Of a stretch of 64,000 nt of DNA, positions 55,446 to 62,414 are shown piece after piece. The stretch comes from a virus. The notes under the pieces were generated by a model, which saw only the letters and a list, made by a program, of their open reading frames with translations, was not told where the DNA came from and did not search any database. The DNA lies in IMG/VR virus record IMGVR_UViG_3300032770_000015, positions 1 through 64,000 of that record, one strand, 5' to 3'. The translations under genes and the position numbers were made by a program. Each line of letters begins with the position of its first letter. Position 1 is the stretch's first letter.

Positions 55446-55823
55446 ATGGAACACGACGCGCGGCACCTCTTCGAAGACCGGTACGGCGACGGTCACCCCT
55501 CGACGCGCTACCACGCGCGGCTGATCATCGCCGGGGCCGAGAACGGCCTCGCCGGATACGGCGTCGTCGTCATCCCGGCCGGATCGTCGGCCCGGCAGGT
55601 CCAGGGCGGGCCGCTCGTCCCTGGCCCGTGGGCCGCGACCTTCGGGCTCTGCACCGTCATCGACAACGCGGGCGGAACCGGCGCCGAGGTCGCGCGCGAA
55701 ACCGCCCGGGGCGACGCCATCCGCGTCGCGGCGGGCGATACCGTCCGCCTGACCGACGCCGTGACGGTCCGCGTTACCATCGGGCGGCGCGAGTACCCGG
55801 ACCTGACCGTGGTGGACCGGTAG
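55446..55823 (+). CDS. Hypothetical protein, 125 aa
   Basis: ATG with AAAGGGA. HDARHLFEDRYGDGHPSTRY, AGSSARQVQGGPLVPGPWAA and VRLTDAVTVRVTIGRREYPD. Acidic N-terminus, beta-rich C-terminus; no family recognised. Confidence 0.6.
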   Translation: MEHDARHLFEDRYGDGHPSTRYHARLIIAGAENGLAGYGVVVIPAGSSARQVQGGPLVPGPWAATFGLCTVIDNAGGTGAEVARETARGDAIRVAAGDTVRLTDAVTVRVTIGRREYPDLTVVDR

Positions 55824-55830
55824 GGCCGCC

Positions 55831-55894
55831 GGGCGGGGGCTTCGAAACCCCCGCCCGTCATCGCTGACCGACGGACGCCGGACCGGCGGGCCGT
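55831..55894 (+). ncRNA. Type I two-hairpin leader element, copy 7
   Basis: GGGCGGGGG-CTTCGAAA-CCCCCGCCC (55831-55856) then ACGG...CGCCG/CGGCG...CCGT (55871-55894). Last type I copy; type II elements take over downstream. Confidence 0.6.
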
Positions 55895-55924
55895 CCCTAT
55901 TCCCCGATCCGAAAGGACGAGCTG

Positions 55925-56596
55925 ATGAAGCGCTACCAGATCATCACGGCGAACCGCGCCACGAGGTCGCAGGCGGGGTACGCGCAGACGGAATCGTCAA
56001 CCCTGGAGCTGGGCGAGTCCCTGTTCGTCACCGCCGAGAAGGCCGTCCCGCGCGGCGCCGGGGTCGAGGTCGAGCTGTTCGACACGGTCAAGAACAAGGT
56101 CCTGCGGTCCCGGTACTTCCCGACGCTCGACGAGGCGCGGGCGTCCGTCGCCCGGCGGCTCGCGAAGCACGTCGAGAGCGAGGTCGAGGCGGCCGAGGCG
56201 TCGCTGGCGAAGTTCACCGCCGAGATCAACCGTAACGTGGCGTCGCTCCGCGCCTGGGCCGTGGCCCGTGCGAACGGCGCCGACCTGACCGACTGGCGGG
56301 GCGGGAACACCGACGTGGAGTCGCCGTTCCGCTGGGCCGACGACTCGGTGGCCGCCGCCGCCCGCCTGATGGTCGCCCGCGAGGTCGAGGAATATCTGGC
56401 GACCGACCGCGCGCCGTCGGCCATCGTCGCCGCGCTGCGGACCCAGGTGCTGCGGTCGGCCCGGAACGGGCTGTCGCGGTCCACGTCGTCGTCGGCGAAC
56501 CTGACCGAGGAGGCCCGCCTCGCCGCGCGGGCCGCGATGGTCGAGAAGCTCGAAACCATCGTCGCGTGGGCGACCGACATGGGCGTCGAGGTCTGA
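55925..56596 (+). CDS. Helical hypothetical protein, 223 aa
   Basis: MKRYQIITANRATRSQAGYA then a long helical region (RLAKHVESEVEAAEASLAKF, AARAAMVEKLETIVAWATDM) with coiled-coil periodicity. Largest protein of the rightward array in this window; function unknown. Confidence 0.62.
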   Translation: MKRYQIITANRATRSQAGYAQTESSTLELGESLFVTAEKAVPRGAGVEVELFDTVKNKVLRSRYFPTLDEARASVARRLAKHVESEVEAAEASLAKFTAEINRNVASLRAWAVARANGADLTDWRGGNTDVESPFRWADDSVAAAARLMVAREVEEYLATDRAPSAIVAALRTQVLRSARNGLSRSTSSSANLTEEARLAARAAMVEKLETIVAWATDMGVEV

Positions 56597-56599
56597 ACC

Positions 56600-56670
56600 G
56601 CCGAGGGGCGGGCGCCGACGAACCGGCGCCCGTTAAGGCACGGCCCGGTCCCAAGTCCGGGCGGAACGCA
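56600..56670 (+). ncRNA. Type II two-hairpin leader element, copy 1
   Basis: GCC-GAGGGG-[CGGGCGCCG/CGGCGCCCG]-TTAA-GGC followed by GCCCGG-TCCCAAGT-CCGGGC. Located right after the 223-aa gene. Confidence 0.65.
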
Positions 56671-56735
56671 GGACGCCGCGCCAGGTATGGTGCCGGGTAA
56701 GCGTCCGTGCCGAACCCCATCACTTGAGGTGACAT

Positions 56736-56744
56736 ATGCGGTAG
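56736..56744 (+). other. Possible minigene ATG-CGG-TAG
   Basis: GAGGTGAC is followed by ATG CGG TAG (fMet-Arg-stop) between the first two type II elements. Minigenes of this kind can sequester peptidyl-tRNA, as lambda barI does. No other evidence; could be chance. Confidence 0.2.
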
Positions 56745-56757
56745 ACCCCCGGGTAAC

Positions 56758-56840
56758 GCCGAGGGCGACGATCCGCCGGGCCGTACGCGCGCCCCGGGTC
56801 GTCGTAAGGCGCATGGCCGGTCCCAAGCCCGGCCGAACCC
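56758..56840 (+). ncRNA. Type II two-hairpin leader element, copy 2
   Basis: GCC-GAGGG-[CGACGATCCG/CGGGTCGTCG]-TAA-GGC, then GGCCGG-TCCCAAGC-CCGGCC. The P1 stem has a completely different sequence from copy 1 with preserved pairing, evidence of selection on structure. Confidence 0.7.
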
Positions 56841-56859
56841 GAACGAAAGGAACGACCCG

Positions 56860-57234
56860 ATGTCGCTTCGCTGGCAGATGTCGAACGAGCAGAGCCCCGC
56901 GTGGGTGAACCTGTCGCCCGTGATGCGGGAGACCATGATCTTCGGCCTGGTCATCGCCGATATGGGCGAGATCAAGGACGAGGCCGCCGCCGAGAAGTTC
57001 TGGACCCGGCTCCGGATGGCCGAGCTGGCGCAGGGCGACTCGTTCGTCCACCAGACCCCGGCGGGCGACGGCCCGATGATCCAGCGTTGGATCACCCTGG
57101 CCGACTGCCGGGCGGCCATCGGGCTCGGCGCGAACGTGCGGACGACGACGGACGCGCAGTACAATCGGAAGGTCGCCGGTATCCTGCGCGACACGGCCGT
57201 CGCCGAGCTGCGGCGGGCGAAGGACGCAAAGTAG
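56860..57234 (+). CDS. Hypothetical protein, 124 aa
   Basis: ATG with AAAGGAACG. SLRWQMSNEQSPAWVNLSPV, RETMIFGLVIADMGEIKDEA, FWTRLRMAELAQGDSFV. Helical; no family recognised. Confidence 0.62.
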   Translation: MSLRWQMSNEQSPAWVNLSPVMRETMIFGLVIADMGEIKDEAAAEKFWTRLRMAELAQGDSFVHQTPAGDGPMIQRWITLADCRAAIGLGANVRTTTDAQYNRKVAGILRDTAVAELRRAKDAK

Positions 57235-57304
57235 CCGAGGGGCGGGCGCCGATCCGTCGGCGCCCGTTAAGGCGCACGGCCGGTCCCAAGCCCGGCCGAA
57301 CCCC
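57234..57304 (+). ncRNA. Type II two-hairpin leader element, copy 3
   Basis: Begins at the G of the upstream TAG stop: GCC-GAGGGG-[CGGGCGCCGA/TCGGCGCCCG]-TTAA-GGC, then GGCCGG-TCCCAAGC-CCGGCC-GAACCCC. GGGG and CCCC could also pair to close the element. Confidence 0.7.
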
Positions 57305-57322
57305 AAATGGAAAGGATGCCGG

Positions 57323-57811
57323 ATGAACTACGCGAACGTGCTAGGCGAGGCGAAGGGCAAGTTTGGCGCGTGGACCGCCTGGTATGTGCTGGGCGAGGCC
57401 GCCACCGGGTACGCGGTCCGCGCGCAGTTGGCGCCCGACCTGACGGTGAACCCGTTCACGGACACGGACATCTACGGCGCGGTCAAGGAGATGAACAGCA
57501 CGCAGCGCCCGGCCGGGTTCGACGGCGCAGCGCGGAAGATCCACACGCCCCGGTCGGTGTACTGGTGGCAGCCGCCGTCGGATACGCGCGACGCGGCGGT
57601 CATCGCGTCCATCGCCGAGCGCGTGCGGCGGTTCCTGAACGACGACTGGTCGTATGTCGGCCTGCTCGTCGAGGTCCGGCACCCGCCCTGCACGCTGTGC
57701 GGCGAATCGCGGGTCACGTCGGCCGGGCTCTGGGGCATCGAGTCGGACAGCGACGACGGGTACGTGATCGAGACGCTAGGCGACCTCGTGAACGAGGCGA
57801 AGGACGAGTAA
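57323..57811 (+). CDS. Conserved phage protein, 162 aa
   Basis: FNDDWSYVGLLVEV-type region (RFLNDDWSYVGLLVEVRHPP), then SAGLWGIESDSDDGYVIETL, similar to a conserved family with LWGIES near the C-terminus found in many phages and plasmids. One Cys pair (CTLCGES). Function unknown. Confidence 0.72.
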   Translation: MNYANVLGEAKGKFGAWTAWYVLGEAATGYAVRAQLAPDLTVNPFTDTDIYGAVKEMNSTQRPAGFDGAARKIHTPRSVYWWQPPSDTRDAAVIASIAERVRRFLNDDWSYVGLLVEVRHPPCTLCGESRVTSAGLWGIESDSDDGYVIETLGDLVNEAKDE

Positions 57812-57812
57812 C

Positions 57813-57880
57813 GCCGAGGGCGACCGCCGCGCGGTTCCGGCGGTCGTAAGGCACGGCCCGGTCCCAAGTCCGGGCGACCC
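57813..57880 (+). ncRNA. Type II two-hairpin leader element, copy 4
   Basis: GCC-GAGGG-[CGACCGCCG/CGGCGGTCG]-TAA-GGC, then GCCCGG-TCCCAAGT-CCGGGC-GACCCC. Different P1 stem sequence, pairing kept. Confidence 0.7.
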
Positions 57881-57899
57881 CATCAACGAAAGGACGTGT

Positions 57900-58100
57900 A
57901 TGGCGCTCGTGATGCTGCCCCGTACCGACGACCTGCCGCCGGTGTACGTGAACCCGGCGCACGTCGTCGGCGTCGAACCGTCGGTGACCGACCCCGGCGC
58001 GCCGGTCTGCACCGTGTACGTGCTCCCCGGGAACCGGGGCCACTTCGTCGCCCTGTCGGCGCTCGAGGCCGCCCGCCGCCTGAACGGGGGTGCCGCGTGA
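57900..58100 (+). CDS. Small hypothetical protein, 66 aa
   Basis: ATG with GAAAGGA. ALVMLPRTDDLPPVYVNPAH, PVCTVYVLPGNRGHFVALSA. Overlaps the next gene as GTGA. Confidence 0.6.
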   Translation: MALVMLPRTDDLPPVYVNPAHVVGVEPSVTDPGAPVCTVYVLPGNRGHFVALSALEAARRLNGGAA

Positions 58101-58477
58101 GGACGAAGCTGAACGCCCTGTTCAAGGCGCTGCGCCAGGCGGGCGTCGCGGCGCACCAGAACTACGAGTGCTGCCAGGGGTGCGGCTGCGCCCGCGTCGC
58201 GTCCGAGATCGGCGTCGTCGGCGCGTACGTCTTCTATCACCACCAGGACGCCGAAGACCTCGAGCCCCCGCGCCATCACCGTGCGGGCGACGGCTGGCGG
58301 CCCGGCGTCTACCTGGCGTACGGGATCGTGTCGGCCGTGGAGCTGCCGGACGCGGTGGAAGAGGCCCTGCGGCTGAAGGTGGGCGAGCTGATCCGGAGGC
58401 TCGCCACCGTGGTCGGGCTCGCCGTCGAGTGGGACGGGACGACCGCGCAGCGCATCTGGGTCACGGAGGCCGCGTGA
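58097..58477 (+). CDS. DUF6891-like conserved protein, 126 aa
   Basis: GTG start. NYECCQGCGCARVASEIGV, GAYVFYHHQDAEDLEPPRHH and VGLAVEWDGTTAQRIWVT follow the plan of DUF6891 proteins, which are widespread and of unknown function. Confidence 0.7.
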   Translation: MRTKLNALFKALRQAGVAAHQNYECCQGCGCARVASEIGVVGAYVFYHHQDAEDLEPPRHHRAGDGWRPGVYLAYGIVSAVELPDAVEEALRLKVGELIRRLATVVGLAVEWDGTTAQRIWVTEAA

Positions 58478-58800
58478 TCGACACCCTCGAGCCGTCGCCG
58501 CGCCGCGAGCCCACGCGGCAGATGTTCATCGTTCCGAACGACCCCGCCGGGCGGGCGGTCATCGCCACTCTGCGCGCATACCTGAACCGGGCGACCTACC
58601 GCCTGCGGGTCGTCGGCCGGGGCGTCCGCGCCGACCGCGCCCGCGAGTTCCGCCGCACGCACCGGGCCTGGGCGACCCGGCGCCCCGACTACGCCTGGAT
58701 TCCGCGCCGGTACGCGACCCGCCTGGCCGTGTACATCGAGCGCAAGGACGGGATCGGGATCAACTGGCAGCAGCTCCGCACGCTGTACCCCGTCCGTTAG
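58474..58800 (+). CDS. Hypothetical protein, 108 aa
   Basis: GTG (GTGA coupling). RQMFIVPNDPAGRAVIATLR, RAYLNRATYRLRVVGRGVRA, then Arg/Tyr-rich AWATRRPDYAWIPRRYATRL and WQQLRTLYPVR. Basic; possible nucleic-acid binder. Confidence 0.6.
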   Translation: MIDTLEPSPRREPTRQMFIVPNDPAGRAVIATLRAYLNRATYRLRVVGRGVRADRAREFRRTHRAWATRRPDYAWIPRRYATRLAVYIERKDGIGINWQQLRTLYPVR

Positions 58801-58869
58801 CCGAGGGGCGGGCGCCGATCCGTCGGCGCCCGTTAAGGCGCACCGCCGGTCCCAAGTCCGGCGGAACCC
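58800..58869 (+). ncRNA. Type II two-hairpin leader element, copy 5
   Basis: GCC-GAGGGG-[CGGGCGCCGA/TCGGCGCCCG]-TTAA-GGC then CGCCGG-TCCCAAGT-CCGGCG. Begins at the stop codon of the 108-aa gene. Confidence 0.7.
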
Positions 58870-58890
58870 ACTGGAGAAAGGCTGGGCGAG

Positions 58891-59232
58891 ATGTCCGACG
58901 TGCAGATCACGAAGGTTCACGCCGTCGAGTGGCACCGCAACGGCGTCGGCGGGCTCGGGTTCCACGTCGTCCTGTTTGACGAGGCTACGGAGGGGCGGAT
59001 GATGGCCGTGGACTTCGGCCCCGAGGCCGACGCGGCGACGGATTCCTTCGGGGTCATCGCGGTCTTCCAGCTCGACAAGCTAGCGGCCGGTGACGTGGCC
59101 TTCGGGTCGAACTCGTGGCGCGGCGACCACTACACCGGGCCAGTCCGGGCGGTCATCACGGCGGCCGAGGCGCGGGGCGAGACCGGGAAGCTCGGGCCGT
59201 TCTCGCTGCCGCCGCAGCTTCGCCGGAAGTAG
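58891..59232 (+). CDS. Conserved phage protein, 113 aa
   Basis: EWHRNGVGGLGFHVVLFDEA, FQLDKLAAGDVAFGSNSWRG, a plan seen in phage proteins with WHRNGV.G..F and NSWRGD. Function unknown. Confidence 0.68.
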   Translation: MSDVQITKVHAVEWHRNGVGGLGFHVVLFDEATEGRMMAVDFGPEADAATDSFGVIAVFQLDKLAAGDVAFGSNSWRGDHYTGPVRAVITAAEARGETGKLGPFSLPPQLRRK

Positions 59233-59298
59233 CCGAGGGGCGGGCGCCGATGGATCGGCGCCCGTTAAGGCACGGCCCGGTCCCAAGTCCGGCGACCC
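59232..59298 (+). ncRNA. Type II two-hairpin leader element, copy 6
   Basis: GCC-GAGGGG-[CGGGCGCCGAT/ATCGGCGCCCG]-TTAA-GGC, then CCGG-TCCCAAGT-CCGG; one G of the P2 stem is missing relative to the other copies. Confidence 0.65.
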
Positions 59299-59319
59299 AT
59301 CTCAAAGGAGGCAGCCGGT

Positions 59320-59634
59320 ATGAGCGCACGCGTCTTCGTCTGGCCCGAGCGGACCTACGAGGAGCTGGGCGCCGAACGCTGGGCCGTGTCCTGGAAGACC
59401 GTGCGGCCCGGCGCCAACGTAAATGAGGAGATCGACTTCGACGTCGACCTCGTGGACCGCGCCGTCGCCTGCCGGACCCACGCGGCGGCGGTTGCCCGCG
59501 CGCGGCGCGCCGCCGCCGAGGACTACTTCGGCGGGGCGGTCGTTCAGCGCCAGGTCGTCGCGTGGGACGTCGAGGAGGACCGCATCGCCGAGTGGGCCCC
59601 CGCTGGTGAACCCGAATATGTGGAGGACCGATGA
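59320..59634 (+). CDS. Small hypothetical protein, 104 aa
   Basis: ATG with AAAGGAGG. ARVFVWPERTYEELGAERWA, DFDVDLVDRAVACRTHAAAV, EDYFGGAVVQRQVVAWDVEE. ATGA overlap with the next gene. Confidence 0.6.
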   Translation: MSARVFVWPERTYEELGAERWAVSWKTVRPGANVNEEIDFDVDLVDRAVACRTHAAAVARARRAAAEDYFGGAVVQRQVVAWDVEEDRIAEWAPAGEPEYVEDR

Positions 59635-59990
59635 GACCGCGCACGTCGATCATCGTCGCCCTTCGGCCCGGCCGAACCCAGGCCGCGGCCGACCGCCGCG
59701 AGCGGATGGAGACCATCATCCTGGCCGAGGCCCGCGCCCGGGGCGTCCGGTATGACGGGTCGGGGAACTACGTCACGGGGCCGCGGCGCGGGACGCGCGA
59801 GCTTTTCTTCGTGACGCGCCGGCGCGACCTGACCGTCGCCGCCGTCCGCGACCTGAAGGCCGACGTCCGCGAGGCGGAGCACTTCGCCTACCGGACGTAC
59901 TTCATCACCCGGGACTATGGGACCGGCGCCTGGCTCGTGAACCGCGGCGGCCGGACCGTCGCCGCCGCCGCCCGGGCGCTGGTCCGTTAG
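59631..59990 (+). CDS. Hypothetical protein paralogous to 62682-62957, 119 aa
   Basis: The C-terminal half RRDLTVAAVRDLKADVREAE, HFAYRTYFITRDYGTGAWLV aligns with RNDLTRAAIRDLKVDLRVPT, HFSYRGFYVTRSFSTATWYI at 62682-62957. The N-terminus differs. The shared domain is a small alpha/beta unit of unknown function. Confidence 0.65.
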   Translation: MRPRTSIIVALRPGRTQAAADRRERMETIILAEARARGVRYDGSGNYVTGPRRGTRELFFVTRRRDLTVAAVRDLKADVREAEHFAYRTYFITRDYGTGAWLVNRGGRTVAAAARALVR

Positions 59991-60119
59991 CCGAGGGGCG
60001 GGTGCCCGTCCGCGATGCGCCGCTGGGTCGAGCCGGGTTCCGACCGGCGCCAGCACGCGGTCTCGCACGACGTGGTACCCGTTAAGGCGCACCGCCGGTC
60101 CCAAGCCCGGCGGAACCCC
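59990..60119 (+). ncRNA. Type II two-hairpin leader element, copy 7 (expanded)
   Basis: Same ends as other copies (GCC-GAGGGG-CGGGTGCC ... GGTACCCG-TTAA-GGC; GCCGG-TCCCAAGC-CCGGC), but P1 carries a ~65-nt insertion, itself able to fold. P1 pairing is kept through a G-U pair. 130 nt instead of ~70. Confidence 0.6.
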
Positions 60120-60140
60120 ACTAGAGAAAGGCTGGGCGAG

Positions 60141-60500
60141 ATGGATGAGCGGCAGGCATCGCGTGAGGCAGCCGAGGACGTGCGGTACGAGCGCTGGGAG
60201 GCGCTATTGTTCAAGCACGTGCCCGGCCTGACGCGCGGGAAGAATCCGGCGTGGCGGTCCGACTTGATGATGGAGGCCGATGGCGGCCCGATCTTCATGA
60301 AGTTCATGTCGGACGGTGGCGTGGATGACACGCCGAACGGTCTGGCGCTGCGGGCCTGGCTCCGGGCGCGGAAGATTCCGTTCCGGCAGTATGGGCTGAA
60401 GGAGGACCCCGGCCAGGTGCGGGTCTTCACGCTGTCGCGGCGGGCGTTCGCCCGGGTCGAGGCCATTCTGCGCGGGCTCGAGCGCCGCGCGGCGCGGTAA
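60141..60500 (+). CDS. Hypothetical protein, 119 aa
   Basis: ATG at 60141 with GAAAGG. MDERQASREAAEDVRYERWE, FMKFMSDGGVDDTPNGLALR, FRQYGLKEDPGQVRVFTLSR. Winged-helix-like C-terminal end possible. Function unknown. Confidence 0.6.
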   Translation: MDERQASREAAEDVRYERWEALLFKHVPGLTRGKNPAWRSDLMMEADGGPIFMKFMSDGGVDDTPNGLALRAWLRARKIPFRQYGLKEDPGQVRVFTLSRRAFARVEAILRGLERRAAR

Positions 60501-60532
60501 GCCGAGGGCTGCTGGTGCTAAAGGTCGCAAGG

Positions 60533-60603
60533 GCCGAGGGACGGGCGCCCCGATCCGGGCGCCCGTTAAGGCGCGCCGCCGGTCCCAAGTCCGGCGGAAC
60601 CCC
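60533..60603 (+). ncRNA. Type II two-hairpin leader element, copy 8
   Basis: G-CC-GAGGG-[ACGGGCGCCC/GGGCGCCCG]-TTAA-GGC, then CGCCGG-TCCCAAGT-CCGGCG-GAACCCC. A decayed partial copy (GCCGAGGGCTGCTGG...TAAAGG) lies just upstream at 60501-60530. Confidence 0.65.
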
Positions 60604-60618
60604 GAACGAAAGGACCGT

Positions 60619-60951
60619 ATGATCACGACGAAGCGGCTGATCTTCCACCTCGACGCGGCCATCGCGCGGCACGTCCGCGACTGGCAGCGCCTGACCGAGC
60701 ACGGCACGATTGCCGTCGACTCGGACGTGATAGCGCTGTACGCGCAGGACATGGCCGCGCTAATGCGGGCGCGGTCGGCGTTCTGCCACGCCAGGTTGGT
60801 CGAGGAGCACAGCACGTGGGACACGGCGACCGTCGCCCGGCTGCTGCGCCGGGGCGCGCGCATCTTGCGCGACCGCGACACGGCGGTCACCGACCACTTT
60901 CCCCGCCCGCTCGTCCTGGCGGTCGGGTCGCTGGTCGGCGACGGCGCGTGA
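60619..60951 (+). CDS. Hypothetical protein, 110 aa
   Basis: MITTKRLIFHLDAAIARHVR, DSDVIALYAQDMAALMRARS, VARLLRRGARILRDRDTAVT. Helical, with GTGA coupling to the next gene. Confidence 0.6.
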   Translation: MITTKRLIFHLDAAIARHVRDWQRLTEHGTIAVDSDVIALYAQDMAALMRARSAFCHARLVEEHSTWDTATVARLLRRGARILRDRDTAVTDHFPRPLVLAVGSLVGDGA

Positions 60952-61196
60952 TCAACACGCAGCGCGCCCGCGCCGCGCTTAACCGGCTCATCGCGGCGGC
61001 CGACGACACGGCCGTTGACCAGGCGTTCCTCGACCGCTTCCTGCGCCGTGCACCGACGTATGCGAATGCGTGCGAGGCCTGCGGGAAGCAGGTCGCCACC
61101 ACCACCATCCTGGGCCACGGGTACTGCGCCCACTGCGGGAACGTCGCGCTCGAGGTCATCGAGGCCCGGCGCGCCCGCCGAAAGGAGACCGCGTGA
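60948..61196 (+). CDS. Small zinc-ribbon protein, 82 aa
   Basis: GTG. ANACEACGKQVATTTILGHG then YCAHCGNVALEVIEARRAR: two Cys pairs forming a zinc ribbon. GTGA overlap with the pentapeptide repeat gene. Confidence 0.62.
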   Translation: MINTQRARAALNRLIAAADDTAVDQAFLDRFLRRAPTYANACEACGKQVATTTILGHGYCAHCGNVALEVIEARRARRKETA

Positions 61197-61618
61197 AGAA
61201 GGTCCGCCACCGGACGACCCGCGCCACGCTGCTGGTCGTTGACCGCCTGAACCTGACCGACCTGCCCGGAAAGGATCTCGCCGGGGCCGACCTCGCCGAG
61301 GAGGACCTGGGCGCGACGAACCTGCGCGCCGCCAGCCTGCGCGGCGCCGACCTCCACGGGGCGTGGCTGCGCCGGACGAACCTGAACGACGCCGACCTCC
61401 ACGCGGCCGACCTGCGCGGCGTGGACGCGCAGGGCGCGGACCTGCAGCGCGCGAACCTCTCGAACGCCGACCTCACCGGGGCTGACCTGCAGGGCGCCGA
61501 CCTGCGCGGGGCAAACTTCGCCGGGGCGTGCTTGACCGACGCCGACCTGCGCGGCGCGAACCTGCGCGGCGTCGCCGTGACGGTCGGCAACCGCACCATC
61601 CTGACGTCCAACGCCTAA
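61193..61618 (+). CDS. Pentapeptide repeat protein, 141 aa
   Basis: GTG with AAAGGAG. From about residue 30 the sequence is a run of A(D/N)LXX pentapeptides (DLAGADLAEEDLGATNLRAA, DLRGVDAQGADLQRANLSNA, DLQGADLRGANFAGACLTDA), about 20 repeats, forming a right-handed quadrilateral beta helix. Some family members mimic DNA and bind gyrase; this phage protein could do so, but no specific target is shown. Confidence 0.85.
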   Translation: MKKVRHRTTRATLLVVDRLNLTDLPGKDLAGADLAEEDLGATNLRAASLRGADLHGAWLRRTNLNDADLHAADLRGVDAQGADLQRANLSNADLTGADLQGADLRGANFAGACLTDADLRGANLRGVAVTVGNRTILTSNA

Positions 61619-61619
61619 C

Positions 61620-61683
61620 GCAGAGGAGGGCCGGGACCGATCCCCGGCCCTAATGCGGCGGCCCGGTTCCAAGCCCGGGCGAC
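61620..61683 (+). ncRNA. Type II two-hairpin leader element, copy 9, with compensatory change
   Basis: GCA-GAGGA-[GGGCCGGG/CCCGGCCC]-TAA-TGC: the usual GCC/GGC pair is replaced by GCA/TGC, a compensatory change. Second hairpin GCCCGG-TTCCAAGC-CCGGGC has the most tRNA-like loop of the set. Confidence 0.7.
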
Positions 61684-61710
61684 GTTCACCCCCGAAACGA
61701 GGGAGCGCTG

Positions 61711-62106
61711 ATGAAGCAGACCCACGTGATGAACCGCGCGACGGCGGCCGAGCTGGGCGATGCCCTGCTCGCGGCGGCGGGCGACATCGCGACCCGGTAC
61801 GGCCTCGAGGTCGAGGCGGCGGCCGGGTCGTTCAGCACGACGGAGTTCAAGGGCTCCGTCCGGTTCAAGCTGCCCGCGACGAACCCCCGCGTGGCCGAGA
61901 AGCTCGCGGCGGACTTCGCCGACCTGCACCTCAACCCGGCCATCGTCGGCTGCCAGATGACGGTGCGCCGCCACACGTACACCGTCACCGGCGTGAAGCC
62001 CTACGCCAAGTACTGCATCGTGACCCGCCGCGATGACGGGAAGACGTTCATGTTCCCGTACGCGACGGCCGAAAAGCACTTCCCGACGATGGTCACCCGG
62101 CCGTGA
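61711..62106 (+). CDS. Conserved phage hypothetical protein, 131 aa
   Basis: NRATAAELGDALLAAAGDIA, GSVRFKLPATNPRVAEKLAA, RHTYTVTGVKPYAKYCIVTR, FMFPYATAEKHFPTMV. Beta-rich C-terminal half of the type found in small phage proteins; function unknown. GTGA overlap. Confidence 0.65.
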   Translation: MKQTHVMNRATAAELGDALLAAAGDIATRYGLEVEAAAGSFSTTEFKGSVRFKLPATNPRVAEKLAADFADLHLNPAIVGCQMTVRRHTYTVTGVKPYAKYCIVTRRDDGKTFMFPYATAEKHFPTMVTRP

Positions 62107-62414
62107 CCGACCACACCGGGGAAGTCTACGGCCCGGCGGTCCTGCTCGGGACGCTGCCGGTCGGCGCGCGGTTCCGGTCGGTGATCGTGGACGTGCCGCC
62201 GCGCGGGTTCCGCCCGCTGCCCGACCGGATCAAGTACGGCACGCTCGAGGATCTGTCGTCCGCCTGCGCCACGGTCACCGTCGAACGGGTCGTGTCGCGG
62301 ACGTTCACGACCGAGGAAGGGAAGGACGTGACCCTGGCCACGGCGTCCGAGCGGACGACGTGGAGCCTCGGCACCGTGGTCGAACCCCTGCTCACGCCGG
62401 AGGTGCTCGTGTGA
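62103..62414 (+). CDS. Hypothetical protein, 103 aa
   Basis: GTG. GPAVLLGTLPVGARFRSVIV, VDVPPRGFRPLPDRIKYGTL, VERVVSRTFTTEEGKDVTLA; a small beta protein. No family recognised. Confidence 0.6.
   Translation: MTDHTGEVYGPAVLLGTLPVGARFRSVIVDVPPRGFRPLPDRIKYGTLEDLSSACATVTVERVVSRTFTTEEGKDVTLATASERTTWSLGTVVEPLLTPEVLV

Noticed and set aside
56600-61683. Integron attC-like recombination sites between gene cassettes
   Set aside because: The elements contain GTTAAGG rather than GTTRRRY, there are no RYYYAAC partner boxes and no integrase in the window; covariation points to RNA.
53676-61683. tRNA genes suggested by T-arm-like loops
   Set aside because: There is no acceptor or anticodon stem and loops are 8 nt; not complete tRNAs.
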